A stretch of DNA of 51,159 nt from Ichthyobacteriaceae bacterium (lineage in GTDB: Bacteria > Bacteroidota > Bacteroidia > Flavobacteriales > JADGDT01), in assembly GCA_023145615.1 (NCBI GenBank), contig JAGLDK010000006.1, positions 1 through 51,159 of the forward strand, in the 5' to 3' direction. The position numbers were made by a program, and so were the translations under genes. The notes under the pieces are model-generated. The model had not been told where the DNA came from, ran no database searches, and saw nothing but the letters and a program-made list of their open reading frames with translations. Below, one piece after another: positions 35,651-44,316 of this stretch (its first letter is position 1; every line of letters starts with the position of its first letter).

Positions 35651-36062
35651 GTTGTGTTTTCAAGTTAATATCTCAATTTTAGCTAGGCTTTGTTTTGCAT
35701 ATAAGGAGTATGTAAATCAGAATGAAATTCTCGAAAAAAGCTAAACCCAAACTTGTGTGTGTTTTATTATTATAGGTTTTATTTTAGATATTTGATAAGT
35801 GGCTAAAAATAGAGTGTATAAATGCAATTTTTGAAGTTTGATTTGTGTAAAAATGACGGTGTAAAGCATTGTATAATTAGTTTTTATTTCAATATAATAT
35901 AAAGATATATAATCAATAAAAAGTTAAATACCTGTAAGCTTGCACTATGTAAAAAGTTGTTTTAGTTTTTTGTATCTTTGTTAACAAATAAATATGATGA
36001 ATATCACATGTAATTTATCTATGAAATAGGTTAAAAAGCTTTTTTTGATTGAAATTTTGAAT

Positions 36063-36082
36063 TACCTTGCCAATCGATTGTA
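36063..36082 (+). promoter_or_regulatory. LacI-type operator 3 in front of kduI
   Basis: CAATCGATTG (36071-36080) is followed by TA as in the other two sites; the left flank is GC instead of TA. A weak -7-like TACCTTGC (36063-36070) overlaps. It lies about 35 bp before the kduI start. Confidence 0.78.
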
Positions 36083-36115
36083 TAATTAAAAACTAATTAA
36101 TTTAATTCAAATAAA

Positions 36116-36949
36116 ATGGCAGTTACGCACGAAATTAGATATAATTCACATCCTGAAGATTTTAAAGGATATGACACTACAAGATTAAGAAAAGAGTTTT
36201 TAATTCAAGATTTATTTGAAGAAGGAAACATCAAGTTGGTTTATTCTATGATAGACCGTTATATTGTTGGTGGTGCTAAACCTAAAGCTGGAGAGAAAAT
36301 GTTGTTAGAGACAATTGATCCACTTAAGGCTGAATATTTTCTTGAAAGAAGAGAATTAGGTGTTATTTGTGTTGGAGGTAAAGGTAAAGTTACAGTTGAT
36401 GGTACAGTGTACGACATGAACTATAAAGATGCTTTATACGTTGGACGTGGTGCAAAAGAAGTTTATTTCGAAGGAGATGATGCTTTATTTTACATTAACT
36501 CAGCACCTGCACATAAGCAATGTCCTACTAAACAAGTTACTTTAGGCGATGCTAATGTATTACATTTAGGTAGTTTAGAGACTTCGAACCACCGTGATGT
36601 TAATCAAATGTTGATTAACGGTATTGTTGAAACTTGTCAGTTACAAATGGGTATGACTGAGCTTAAGCCAGGATCGGTTTGGAACACAATGCCAGCACAC
36701 ACACACAGTCGTAGAATGGAGGCTTACTTCTATTTCGAAGTTCCTACTGAGCAGGCTGTTTGTCACTTTATGGGTCAACCTCAAGAAACTCGTCATATTT
36801 GGATGCAGAACCACGAGGCTGTATTATCTCCCGATTGGTCAATCCACTCTGCAGCTGGTACATCAAACTATATCTTTATTTGGGGTATGGCAGGTGAGAA
36901 CCTTGACTATGCTGACATGGACATTCACAAGATTACAGATTTAAAATAA
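36116..36949 (+). CDS. kduI: 5-dehydro-4-deoxy-D-glucuronate isomerase
   Basis: 277 residues, the usual KduI length. Converts 5-keto-4-deoxyuronate (DKI) to 2,5-diketo-3-deoxygluconate (DKII). Cupin-type fold; zinc ligands in 'PAHTHSRRMEAYFYFEVP' (H, H, E) with the later His in 'IWMQNHEAVLSPDWSIHSAA'. N-terminal block 'EIRYNSHPEDFKGYDTTRLR' is typical. It is the first gene of the third operator-controlled unit, followed by kduD after 85 bp. Confidence 0.96.
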   Translation: MAVTHEIRYNSHPEDFKGYDTTRLRKEFLIQDLFEEGNIKLVYSMIDRYIVGGAKPKAGEKMLLETIDPLKAEYFLERRELGVICVGGKGKVTVDGTVYDMNYKDALYVGRGAKEVYFEGDDALFYINSAPAHKQCPTKQVTLGDANVLHLGSLETSNHRDVNQMLINGIVETCQLQMGMTELKPGSVWNTMPAHTHSRRMEAYFYFEVPTEQAVCHFMGQPQETRHIWMQNHEAVLSPDWSIHSAAGTSNYIFIWGMAGENLDYADMDIHKITDLK

Positions 36950-37034
36950 AAAGTGTTTTAGTATAGGTTTGGGTAGGTAAGTAATTATCAACCCAAACTT
37001 TGTGTAAACATTAATTAAAATAAATACAATTACA

Positions 37035-37820
37035 ATGCATAAATTATTTGATTTAACTGGAAAAAGAGCCTTAGTTACAGGTGGAGTTCATGGTTTAGGT
37101 ATGGCAATGGCTAAAGGTTTAGCTGGTGCAGGTGCCGAATTAATCATTAACAACAACGAACCTGAAATGTTAGAAAAAGCTATTGCTGAATATAAAGCAG
37201 ATGGTTTTAAAGCTACTGGTTATGTTTTTGACGTAACTAACGATAAGCAAGTTGAAGAGTATATTGCAAAGATTGAAGCTGAAGTAGGACCAATTGATAT
37301 TTTGGTAAATAACGCTGGTATTATTAAGCGTGTACCTATGGAAGATATGGAAACTGCTGATTTTGCTGCTGTAATTAACGTTGATTTAGTTGGGCCATTT
37401 ATCGTATCAAAATACGTTGGTCGTAACATGATTAAGCGTCAAGAAGGTAAAATTATCAACATCAACTCAATGATGAGTGAGCTTGGAAGAAACACTGTAT
37501 CGGCTTATGCTGCTGCAAAAGGTGGTTTAAAAATGCTTACAAAAAACATGGCTACTGAGTGGGGTAAACATAATATTCAAACTAACGGTATTGGACCTGG
37601 ATACTTTGCTACAACGCAAACAGCTCCTATTCGTGTAGATGGTCACCCATTTAACGATTTCATTATTAACCGTACTCCTGCTGCACGTTGGGGAAATCCT
37701 GAAGATTTAGCTGGTTCGGCTGTATTCTTGGCTTCAAAAGCAAGTGATTTCGTTAACGGACACATTGTTTATGTTGATGGTGGTATTCTTGCAACTATTG
37801 GTAAGCCAATTGGAGAGTAA
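37035..37820 (+). CDS. kduD: 2-dehydro-3-deoxy-D-gluconate 5-dehydrogenase (SDR)
   Basis: 261 residues. Short-chain dehydrogenase: 'ALVTGGVHGLGMAMAKGLAG' (TGxxxGxG), 'DILVNNAGIIKR', catalytic Ser in 'IININSMMSELG' and 'YAAAKGGLKML' (YxxxK). It reduces DKII to 2-keto-3-deoxygluconate (KDG), the step after KduI. Pairing with kduI makes this function far more likely than another SDR role. A terminator follows. Confidence 0.93.
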   Translation: MHKLFDLTGKRALVTGGVHGLGMAMAKGLAGAGAELIINNNEPEMLEKAIAEYKADGFKATGYVFDVTNDKQVEEYIAKIEAEVGPIDILVNNAGIIKRVPMEDMETADFAAVINVDLVGPFIVSKYVGRNMIKRQEGKIININSMMSELGRNTVSAYAAAKGGLKMLTKNMATEWGKHNIQTNGIGPGYFATTQTAPIRVDGHPFNDFIINRTPAARWGNPEDLAGSAVFLASKASDFVNGHIVYVDGGILATIGKPIGE

Positions 37821-37861
37821 TTCTCGGTAATCAATAAGCAAAAAACATTGTTTATATTATA

Positions 37862-37903
37862 TAAAAAATCCGGCTTTTACCAACATGAAGGCCGGATTTT
37901 TTT
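37862..37903 (+). terminator. Intrinsic terminator of kduI-kduD
   Basis: Stem AAAAAATCCGGC (from 37863) with GCCGGATTTTTT (from 37891), extended by wobble pairs towards the loop, then T's. Confidence 0.85.
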
Positions 37904-37956
37904 ACAACTATCTATTACCAAATAAGCCATCTTAATACTTAAAGATTATACATTTT

Positions 37957-39219
37957 ATGAAAACCAAATTAATTTTATCAACCATCGGATTGAGTACTCT
38001 ATTGTTCTCATGTGCATCAACAGAAAACACGGAAGTTAAGTCTATCAGCATTCAAAATAATATGGCTTTTGATAGAGTTGACGAACCAATTGTTTTAAAT
38101 GAGTTGATTATTAAAAAAATTGTTGGAAACAATAAGGCAAAACACGTTTACTTTGAAACTGAAACAGGAGAGAAAATTCCTTTTCAGGCTGATAGTATTG
38201 ACGGAAAATTGCAGTATAGTTTAGAGTGTAATTTTAAAGCAAACGAGAGTAAAGAAATTTTAGTTTTATCATCTGATAAAGAATCAACATTTAAAGCATT
38301 TACAAACGTACGTTTGGGTAGAGATGCCGATTTTGATGGAGTTTACGATGATATTAACGAGGAGGTAAGAAATCCTAAACACTTACCAGGATCGGTACCG
38401 GTTCTTTATCAAATGGAAGGAATTTCTATTGAAAATGATAAAGTTGGATACCGTACTTATTGGGACAAACGTAACGGTAAAGATATTTGGGGTAAAACTA
38501 CTTCAGAAATGGTTATGGACTCGGTAGGTTTACCAAACACACCATCGTACCACGAATTAGAAGATTGGGGTATTGATGTGCTTAAAGTTGGAAACTCTTT
38601 AGGTGCTGGTGCATTAGCAATGATAAAAGATGGAGAATTAGTACGTTTAGGAGATACAAAAGTAGCATCAATGAAGGTGTTGGCTGAGGGTCCTGTGCGT
38701 GCAATTTTACAATTAAAATATACAGGTTGGGAAGTTAAAGGCGATACTTATAACCTAACTCAAACTATTACGCTTTGGAAAGGTAAATATTGGTACCAAA
38801 GTGATGTTGTACTTGAAGGAAAGAATACTAAAGATGTACAGTTAGTAACTGGTATTACAAATATCGACTTAAAAGATAAAAAATATACTAAAATTGAAGA
38901 GTCAGGAAAAACAATTATCTATACTCATGGAAATCAAACTCAAAAGCAAGATTTAATGGGGTTAGGTTTAATTGTTAATACTGCTAATTTAGATAAAATT
39001 GTGGAGGCTCCAAATGGTGGGTCTGGACGTTCAATTGATGGAAACAGTCCTATTTCTCACACTTTTTATACTGTAATGAAAAAGGGTGTTACTAACATTT
39101 CTTATAAATTTGCAACAGGTTGGGAGCGTACTGATAAAGTTTTTGAAACTTCACAAGGTTTCGAAAAAATGCTTAAAGCTGAGGTTAAGAAGTTTAATTT
39201 ACCTATTGAAGTAAAATAA
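37957..39219 (+). CDS. DUF4861-family lipoprotein
   Basis: 420 residues. Lipoprotein signal (STIGLSTLLFSCAS, Cys19). The rest matches the DUF4861 pattern: 'VRLGRDADFDGVYDDINEEV' near 110, 'VGYRTYWDKRNGKDIWGKTT', 'EDWGIDVLKVGNSLGAGALA', and a beta-rich C-terminal half ('YNLTQTITLWKGKYWYQSDV'). DUF4861 proteins are regularly found in Bacteroidota loci for uronic acid polysaccharides; I do not assign a reaction. The beta-sandwich look and surface anchoring allow a role as a lyase-like enzyme or as a binding protein for unsaturated oligosaccharides. It lies between the kdu genes and kdgK. Confidence 0.82.
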   Translation: MKTKLILSTIGLSTLLFSCASTENTEVKSISIQNNMAFDRVDEPIVLNELIIKKIVGNNKAKHVYFETETGEKIPFQADSIDGKLQYSLECNFKANESKEILVLSSDKESTFKAFTNVRLGRDADFDGVYDDINEEVRNPKHLPGSVPVLYQMEGISIENDKVGYRTYWDKRNGKDIWGKTTSEMVMDSVGLPNTPSYHELEDWGIDVLKVGNSLGAGALAMIKDGELVRLGDTKVASMKVLAEGPVRAILQLKYTGWEVKGDTYNLTQTITLWKGKYWYQSDVVLEGKNTKDVQLVTGITNIDLKDKKYTKIEESGKTIIYTHGNQTQKQDLMGLGLIVNTANLDKIVEAPNGGSGRSIDGNSPISHTFYTVMKKGVTNISYKFATGWERTDKVFETSQGFEKMLKAEVKKFNLPIEVK

Positions 39220-39230
39220 TTTTTTCAGCC

Positions 39231-39274
39231 AATTTGTTAAGTAATCATACAAGTTTATGGTTACCTAACAAATT
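39231..39274 (+). terminator. Hairpin after the DUF4861 gene
   Basis: 16-bp stem AATTTGTTAAGTAATC (39231-39246) with GGTTACCTAACAAATT (39259-39274), with wobble pairs and no U-tract. Confidence 0.55.
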
Positions 39275-39577
39275 TGTGATTTATAGAATAGTTATTGTAG
39301 AGAATACAATTAATATCAACAGTAACTGTTTCACGATAATAACGATTCCATTACATTTGTCGGATAATTAAATTTATTTAGAATTAATTGTGTTCACCTG
39401 TTTGTAAAATCTTTAGGTTTTTGTTTACTAGTTCATCTTTAATTTTGGAATAATACTTATAATCAATAAAATATTTGTTCGTAGAAAGTTTAAACCTTAA
39501 AATTTAATCTTTCTACGAGCAAAATTTTTGTTTTGTATTTATCCACAGTTTAAAAAATAACAATAAAAATATATAAT
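39275..39577 (+). promoter_or_regulatory. kdgK upstream region with candidate promoter and hairpin
   Basis: TACATTTG (39352-39359) fits the -7 consensus. A hairpin CGTAGAAAGTTTA (39480-39492) with TAATCTTTCTACG (39505-39517) lies in the leader, about 60 bp before kdgK. No CAATCGATTG operator is present. Confidence 0.4.
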
Positions 39578-40597
39578 ATGAAATTCGTAACGTTTGGAGA
39601 AATAATGATGCGTTTAGCTACACTTGAAAGCTATAGGTTTACTCAATCGGAAAGATTTGAGGTTACTTATGGTGGAAGTGAGGCTAATGTTGCTGTATCA
39701 TTGCAAAATTTCGGAATTGAATCAAAATTTGTTTCAAAAGTTCCAGATTCTGATTTAGGTTCGGCTGCTTTAATGGCTTTACGTAAGTACGGTATTGACG
39801 TTAACGATACTGTTATTGGTGGAGATAAGTTAGGTACTTACTTTTTAGAGGTAGGTAATAATTGTCGTGCATCAAAAGTAGTTTACGATAGAGCACATTC
39901 TGAATTTTCGAAATTATCGGTTAACGAAATTAACTGGGATGAAGTTTTTGAAGGAGCTGATTGGTTTCATTGGACTGGAATTACTCCTGCTGTTTCTGCT
40001 GCTGCTGCTGAAGTATTAAAAATGGCTCTTATTGTTGCAAAACAAAAAGGTTTAACCGTATCGTGTGATCTTAATTTAAGAGGTAAACTTTGGAAATATG
40101 GTGTTGATGCCAATAAAGTTATGCCCGAATTAATGGAGTATACTGATGTTGTATTAAGTAGTGTTGAAGCTGCCGATATTATGTTGGATATAAAACTTGA
40201 TACTGTTGAAAACGAAGATTATACTGATACGGCATTACGTAGCATGCAAGCTTTAATGAACAAGTACAAGAATATTAAAAAAGTAGTTACAGGTATTCGT
40301 CATTCTATTTCTGCATCGCACAACAATATTGGTGCAATTATGTGGGATGGAAAAGAATCGTTTGATACTAAAATATTAGAAATTCCTCATATTATTGACC
40401 GTGTTGGTGGTGGAGATTCTTTTATGGGTGGTTTAATTTACGGTTTAAATAATTTCGACGATAACAATACCACGTTGGCATTTGCTAACTCGGCTGCTTG
40501 TTTAAAACACTCAATCAGAGGGGATTTTAACGTAGTTACTGTTGATGAAGTAATGAAGCTGGTTAATAGCGGTGGAAGTGCTAAAGTTGATAGATAA
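39578..40597 (+). CDS. kdgK: 2-dehydro-3-deoxygluconate kinase (PfkB family)
   Basis: 339 residues. Ribokinase/PfkB sugar kinase: N-terminal 'FGEIMMRLATLE', 'VTYGGSEANVAVSLQNFGIE' (sugar binding) and C-terminal 'DRVGGGDSFMGGLIYGL' (anion hole and catalytic Asp in GGGD). Next to the KDPG aldolase gene it most likely phosphorylates KDG to KDPG. It is followed by eda after 141 bp with no terminator. Confidence 0.92.
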   Translation: MKFVTFGEIMMRLATLESYRFTQSERFEVTYGGSEANVAVSLQNFGIESKFVSKVPDSDLGSAALMALRKYGIDVNDTVIGGDKLGTYFLEVGNNCRASKVVYDRAHSEFSKLSVNEINWDEVFEGADWFHWTGITPAVSAAAAEVLKMALIVAKQKGLTVSCDLNLRGKLWKYGVDANKVMPELMEYTDVVLSSVEAADIMLDIKLDTVENEDYTDTALRSMQALMNKYKNIKKVVTGIRHSISASHNNIGAIMWDGKESFDTKILEIPHIIDRVGGGDSFMGGLIYGLNNFDDNNTTLAFANSAACLKHSIRGDFNVVTVDEVMKLVNSGGSAKVDR

Positions 40598-40738
40598 ATA
40601 TTTTTAAAGTTTACAATTAGTTGTTTACTTATAAAATGCAGGTTGTTTAAATGTTAATTATTAATTATCAGCCAAAATTTAACAACCAAATAAAATAAAG
40701 AATCAAACAAAGAATCAAACATACAAAAACAACATAAA

Positions 40739-41410
40739 ATGGCTCAGTTTTCAAGAATAGAAGTAGCAATTAAAGCTAAAGAAACAGGAATTGTACCTGT
40801 ATTTTATAATAAAGATTTAGAGATATCGAAAAAAGTAGTTGAGGCTACTTATAAAGGTGGTGCTAGAATTTTTGAATTTACAAACAGAGGAGATTTTGCT
40901 CACGAAATTTTTGCTGATTTAGTTAAATATGCTAATAAAGAATTACCTGAAATGATTTTAGGAATTGGTTCTTTAGAAGAAGAAGCTTCAACAGCTTTAT
41001 ATCTTCAGTTAGGTGCAAACTTTGTTGTTTCTCCGGTATTAAACGCGCGTATGGCTAAAATTTGTAACCGTAGAAAAGTTTCTTGGATGCCAGGATGTGG
41101 ATCGTTAAGCGAAATTTCTTATGCTGAAGAATTAGGTGCTGAAATAGTTAAGATTTTCCCAGCTCAACAAGTTGGTGGTCCTGATTTTATTAAATCGGCT
41201 AAAGCTCCAAAACCTTTTACTAACATTATGCCTACAGGTGGTGTAAAACCAGAAGAGGAAAACTTAAAAGCTTGGTTCGAAGCTGGTGCTTACTGTGTAG
41301 GTATGGGGTCTCAGCTAATGGCTACTAAAGAAAATGGAGAATTTGATTACGACAAAATTGAAGAATTAACTCGTAAATCAATTGCAATTGCAGCTAAATA
41401 CAAAAAATAA
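40739..41410 (+). CDS. eda: KDPG aldolase (2-dehydro-3-deoxy-phosphogluconate aldolase)
   Basis: 223 residues. Class I aldolase of the KHG/KDPG family: catalytic Glu region 'GGARIFEFTNRGDFAHEIF', 'GIGSLEEEASTALYLQLGAN', Schiff-base Lys in 'AEIVKIFPAQQVGGPDFIK' and phosphate-binding 'NIMPTGGVKPEEENLKAW'. Splits KDPG to pyruvate and glyceraldehyde-3-phosphate, the last step of the path coded here. A hairpin separates it from the TRAP genes. Confidence 0.94.
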   Translation: MAQFSRIEVAIKAKETGIVPVFYNKDLEISKKVVEATYKGGARIFEFTNRGDFAHEIFADLVKYANKELPEMILGIGSLEEEASTALYLQLGANFVVSPVLNARMAKICNRRKVSWMPGCGSLSEISYAEELGAEIVKIFPAQQVGGPDFIKSAKAPKPFTNIMPTGGVKPEEENLKAWFEAGAYCVGMGSQLMATKENGEFDYDKIEELTRKSIAIAAKYKK

Positions 41411-41418
41411 TAAATAAT

Positions 41419-41462
41419 TGCGGATGTACTAATTAGTGACTTAACTAATTAGTACATCCGCA
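41419..41462 (+). other. Perfect hairpin between eda and the TRAP transporter genes
   Basis: 18-bp perfect stem TGCGGATGTACTAATTAG (41419-41436) with its complement (41445-41462). The tail TTTGTATTTG is a poor U-tract. It may be a partial terminator that lowers transporter expression relative to the catabolic genes, or an mRNA stabiliser. Confidence 0.65.
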
Positions 41463-41499
41463 TTTGTATTTGCATCAAAAAAATAAAATATACAATATT

Positions 41500-42474
41500 A
41501 TGCCCAGAAATATAAAAATTCTAGCTGCAATTGTTGTGGTTTTGACTTTGGGTTCTTGTAAACAAGAGCATAAGTCGATAAAGCTTGCGCATGGGTTAGA
41601 TACCAGCCATCCGGTACACAAAGCCATGCTTTTTATGGCCGATAGGTTGGAAGAGAAATCAAATGGTGAACTTACAATTCAAGTTTATCCAAGTAATCAA
41701 CTTGGTTCTGAAAGAGAATGTGTTGAGTTATTACAAATAGGAAGTTTAGGAATGACAAAGGTTTCGGCAGCAGTAATGTCGAGTTTTGTTTCAGATTATC
41801 AGGTTTTAAGTTTTCCATATATTTTCAGAGATAAAGATCACTTTTTTAAGGTTCAGGATGGAAAAATTGGTAAAGATTTGCTTTTAGAATCTCAAGATAA
41901 ATGGCTTAGAGGTTTAGGTTTTTATGATGCTGGAAGTAGAAGTTTTTATACTTCTAAAAAAGCTATTCGTACGCCTGAAGATTTAAAGGGTCAGAAAATT
42001 AGAGTAATGCAAAGTCCTATTGCTATTAAAATGGTAAAGGCAATGGGTGGATCTCCAACACCAATGGCATCAGGAGAAATTTATACTGCTGTACAGCAAG
42101 GTGTTGTTGATGGTGCCGAAAATAACCCACCAAGTTATTATTTCTCTCGTCATTACGAAGTTGCAAAATATTATACTATTGATGAGCATGCATCTATACC
42201 AGATGTATTATTAATTAGTACTCATATTTGGGAAAGTTTAAACAAGCAGGAACAAAAATGGTTGCAAGAAGCTGTTGATGAGTCGGTTGTTTATCAGCGT
42301 AAACTTTGGGCAGAATCTGAAAAACAATGTTTAGAAGATGCAAAAGCACAAGGTGTAGAAATTATTTATCCTGATAAAGCTCCTTTTGTTAAATCGGTTG
42401 CACCGCTTTACGAAGAGTTAACTAAAGATGCTAGAATTAAAGAGCTAGTAAATAATATTAAAAACGTAAAATAA
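41500..42474 (+). CDS. dctP: TRAP transporter substrate-binding lipoprotein (DctP type)
   Basis: 324 residues from the ATG at 41500; a TTG in frame at 41464 lies in the hairpin tail and is rejected. Lipoprotein signal (AAIVVVLTLGSCKQ), so anchored rather than free. DctP fold: 'SKLAHGLD'-like start ('IKLAHGLDTSHPVHKAMLFM'), 'YPSNQLGSERECVELLQIGS', 'GFYDAGSRSFYTSKK', 'KIRVMQSPIAIKMVKAMGGS' with the carboxylate-binding Arg, and 'GVVDGAENNPPSYYFSRH'. It should deliver an organic acid; in this locus free unsaturated or keto-deoxy uronate is most likely. First gene of dctPQM. Confidence 0.92.
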   Translation: MPRNIKILAAIVVVLTLGSCKQEHKSIKLAHGLDTSHPVHKAMLFMADRLEEKSNGELTIQVYPSNQLGSERECVELLQIGSLGMTKVSAAVMSSFVSDYQVLSFPYIFRDKDHFFKVQDGKIGKDLLLESQDKWLRGLGFYDAGSRSFYTSKKAIRTPEDLKGQKIRVMQSPIAIKMVKAMGGSPTPMASGEIYTAVQQGVVDGAENNPPSYYFSRHYEVAKYYTIDEHASIPDVLLISTHIWESLNKQEQKWLQEAVDESVVYQRKLWAESEKQCLEDAKAQGVEIIYPDKAPFVKSVAPLYEELTKDARIKELVNNIKNVK

Positions 42475-42475
42475 G

Positions 42476-42952
42476 GTGGAGAAATTAAAAAAGACATTAG
42501 ATTCGGTATTAGAAACTGCATTAGTTTCTATTATGGGAGGTATTGTGCTAAGTATTGTTTGGCAAGTTATATCTCGTTACGTTTTCAATTCTCCAAGTGA
42601 GTACACCGATGAACTTTCGAGATACTTACTTATTTGGGTAGGTGTACTTGGTGCTGCTTATGTTACTGGTACAAGAGGACATATTTCGTTAGATTTTTTC
42701 ATTAAAAAATATTTTACTAAGCAACTAGGTGCTTTAGATGTATTTTCTAATTTATTAATAATTGCATTTGCTTTTGTGGTATTAATAATAGGAGGAGGGC
42801 GATTAGTTTTTATCACCCTAAGTTTGGGTCAGATTTCTGCTGCCTTACAAGTTCCTTTAGGATATGTATACTCTGTTCTTCCAATTGGTGGAGCAATTAT
42901 TGTTTTTTATTCTATTTATCACATTTATTCACCTAAAAAAGACTTAGAATAA
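42476..42952 (+). CDS. dctQ: TRAP transporter small membrane subunit (DctQ type)
   Basis: 158 residues, four expected transmembrane helices ('ALVSIMGGIVLSIVWQVISR', 'YLLIWVGVLGAAYVTG', 'NLLIIAFAFVVLIIGGG', 'VYSVLPIGGAIIVFYSIY'). The start is GTG at 42476, one base after the dctP stop. The block 'RYVFNSPSEYTDELSRYLLI' is a DctQ family mark. It forms a complex with DctM. Confidence 0.93.
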   Translation: MEKLKKTLDSVLETALVSIMGGIVLSIVWQVISRYVFNSPSEYTDELSRYLLIWVGVLGAAYVTGTRGHISLDFFIKKYFTKQLGALDVFSNLLIIAFAFVVLIIGGGRLVFITLSLGQISAALQVPLGYVYSVLPIGGAIIVFYSIYHIYSPKKDLE

Positions 42953-44247
42953 TGGAATCACTGAGTGTATTAATATTAGTAGTTAGTTTTTTATCGTTAT
43001 TGTTAGTTGGTGTTCCTGTTGCTTATAGTATAGGTGTATCGGCTGTTTTAACTTTAATTTCTACGGTTGCTCCGTTGCCTGCATTTACAACAATTGCACA
43101 ACGTATGGCCACCGGATTAGATAGTTTTTCGTTATTGGCAATTCCAATGTTTGTACTTGCCGGACAAATAATGAATAAAGGAGGTATAGCCTTCAGGCTT
43201 ATTGAGTTTGCCAAAATATTGGTTGGTCGTTTACCAGGTGGACTTTTATTTGTAAACGTAATTGCTAACATGTTGTTTGGGTCTATTTCGGGTTCTGCAA
43301 TTGCATCAGCATCAGCAATTGGTGGTTTTATGGGGCCAATGATGAAAAAAGAAGGATACGACGAAAAGTTAAGTGCTTCGGTAAACATTACATCATCGGT
43401 TACAGGATTGCTTATTCCACCAAGTAACGTGCTAATTGTTTATTCATTGGCAAGTGGAGGAGTGTCAATTGGGGCATTATTTATGGCAGGTTACCTTCCA
43501 GGTATTATGCTAGGTGTTGGACTTATGGCTGTTGCAGGATTTTATGCTAAAAAGAATAATTATCCGGTTTTACCATCTATAACACTTAAACAAGCAATGC
43601 GTGTTACATTAAACGCATTACCAAGTTTATCGTTACTTGTTGTAATTATTGGAGGTATTGTATCGGGTATTTTTACAGCTACCGAAGCTTCGGCAATTGC
43701 AGTAGTTTATGCTTTAGCTTTAACTTTTATATATAAAGAACTTACCCCAAAACAAATACCAACAATTTTGTTAGATGCTGTAAAAACAACTTCAATAGTA
43801 GTATTGTTAGTTGGTGCATCAATGGGTATGTCGTGGGTTATGTCTTATGTAAACATACCTCAAACTGTTAGTGATATGTTACTTTCGGTAAGTGATAACA
43901 AAATTATAGTTCTACTTTTAATAAACTTTATATTATTGTTTGTTGGTACTTTTATGGATATTACTCCAGCTGTATTAATTTTTACACCAATATTTTTACC
44001 AGTAGTTACTGCATTAGGAGTTGATCCTGTACATTTCGGAATTATTTTAATTCTTAACCTAAGTATTGGATTAGTCACACCACCGGTAGGAACCGTCCTC
44101 TTTGTAGGAGCAAGTATTGCAAAGGTTAAAATAGAAGACATATTTAAATCGATGCTTCCTCTTTACTTTGCAATGATTATAATATTATTAATTGTTACTT
44201 ATAGCGAAGATGTTGTAATGTTTGTACCTCGACTTTTAGGAATGTAG
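42952..44247 (+). CDS. dctM: TRAP transporter large membrane subunit (DctM type)
   Basis: 431 residues, about 11-12 hydrophobic helices. DctM marks: 'LAIPMFVLAGQIMNKGGIAF', 'MLFGSISGSAIASASAIGGF', 'LLIPPSNVLIVYSLASGGVS', 'FTATEASAIAVVYAL', and 'LSIGLVTPPVGTVLFVGASI'. The start overlaps the dctQ stop (TAATG at 42950-42954), which indicates translational coupling. Sodium-dependent uptake of the substrate bound by DctP. The operon ends at the terminator at 44274. Confidence 0.95.
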   Translation: MESLSVLILVVSFLSLLLVGVPVAYSIGVSAVLTLISTVAPLPAFTTIAQRMATGLDSFSLLAIPMFVLAGQIMNKGGIAFRLIEFAKILVGRLPGGLLFVNVIANMLFGSISGSAIASASAIGGFMGPMMKKEGYDEKLSASVNITSSVTGLLIPPSNVLIVYSLASGGVSIGALFMAGYLPGIMLGVGLMAVAGFYAKKNNYPVLPSITLKQAMRVTLNALPSLSLLVVIIGGIVSGIFTATEASAIAVVYALALTFIYKELTPKQIPTILLDAVKTTSIVVLLVGASMGMSWVMSYVNIPQTVSDMLLSVSDNKIIVLLLINFILLFVGTFMDITPAVLIFTPIFLPVVTALGVDPVHFGIILILNLSIGLVTPPVGTVLFVGASIAKVKIEDIFKSMLPLYFAMIIILLIVTYSEDVVMFVPRLLGM

Positions 44248-44273
44248 TACATTTTTTTACATAAATATATTTT

Positions 44274-44316
44274 AAACACCCCACTGATAATTGGTTTCAG
44301 CGGGGTGTTTTTTTGT
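44274..44316 (+). terminator. Intrinsic terminator of the TRAP operon
   Basis: 14-bp stem AAACACCCCACTGA (44274-44287) with TCAGCGGGGTGTTT (44297-44310), one wobble pair, followed by T's. Confidence 0.92.
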
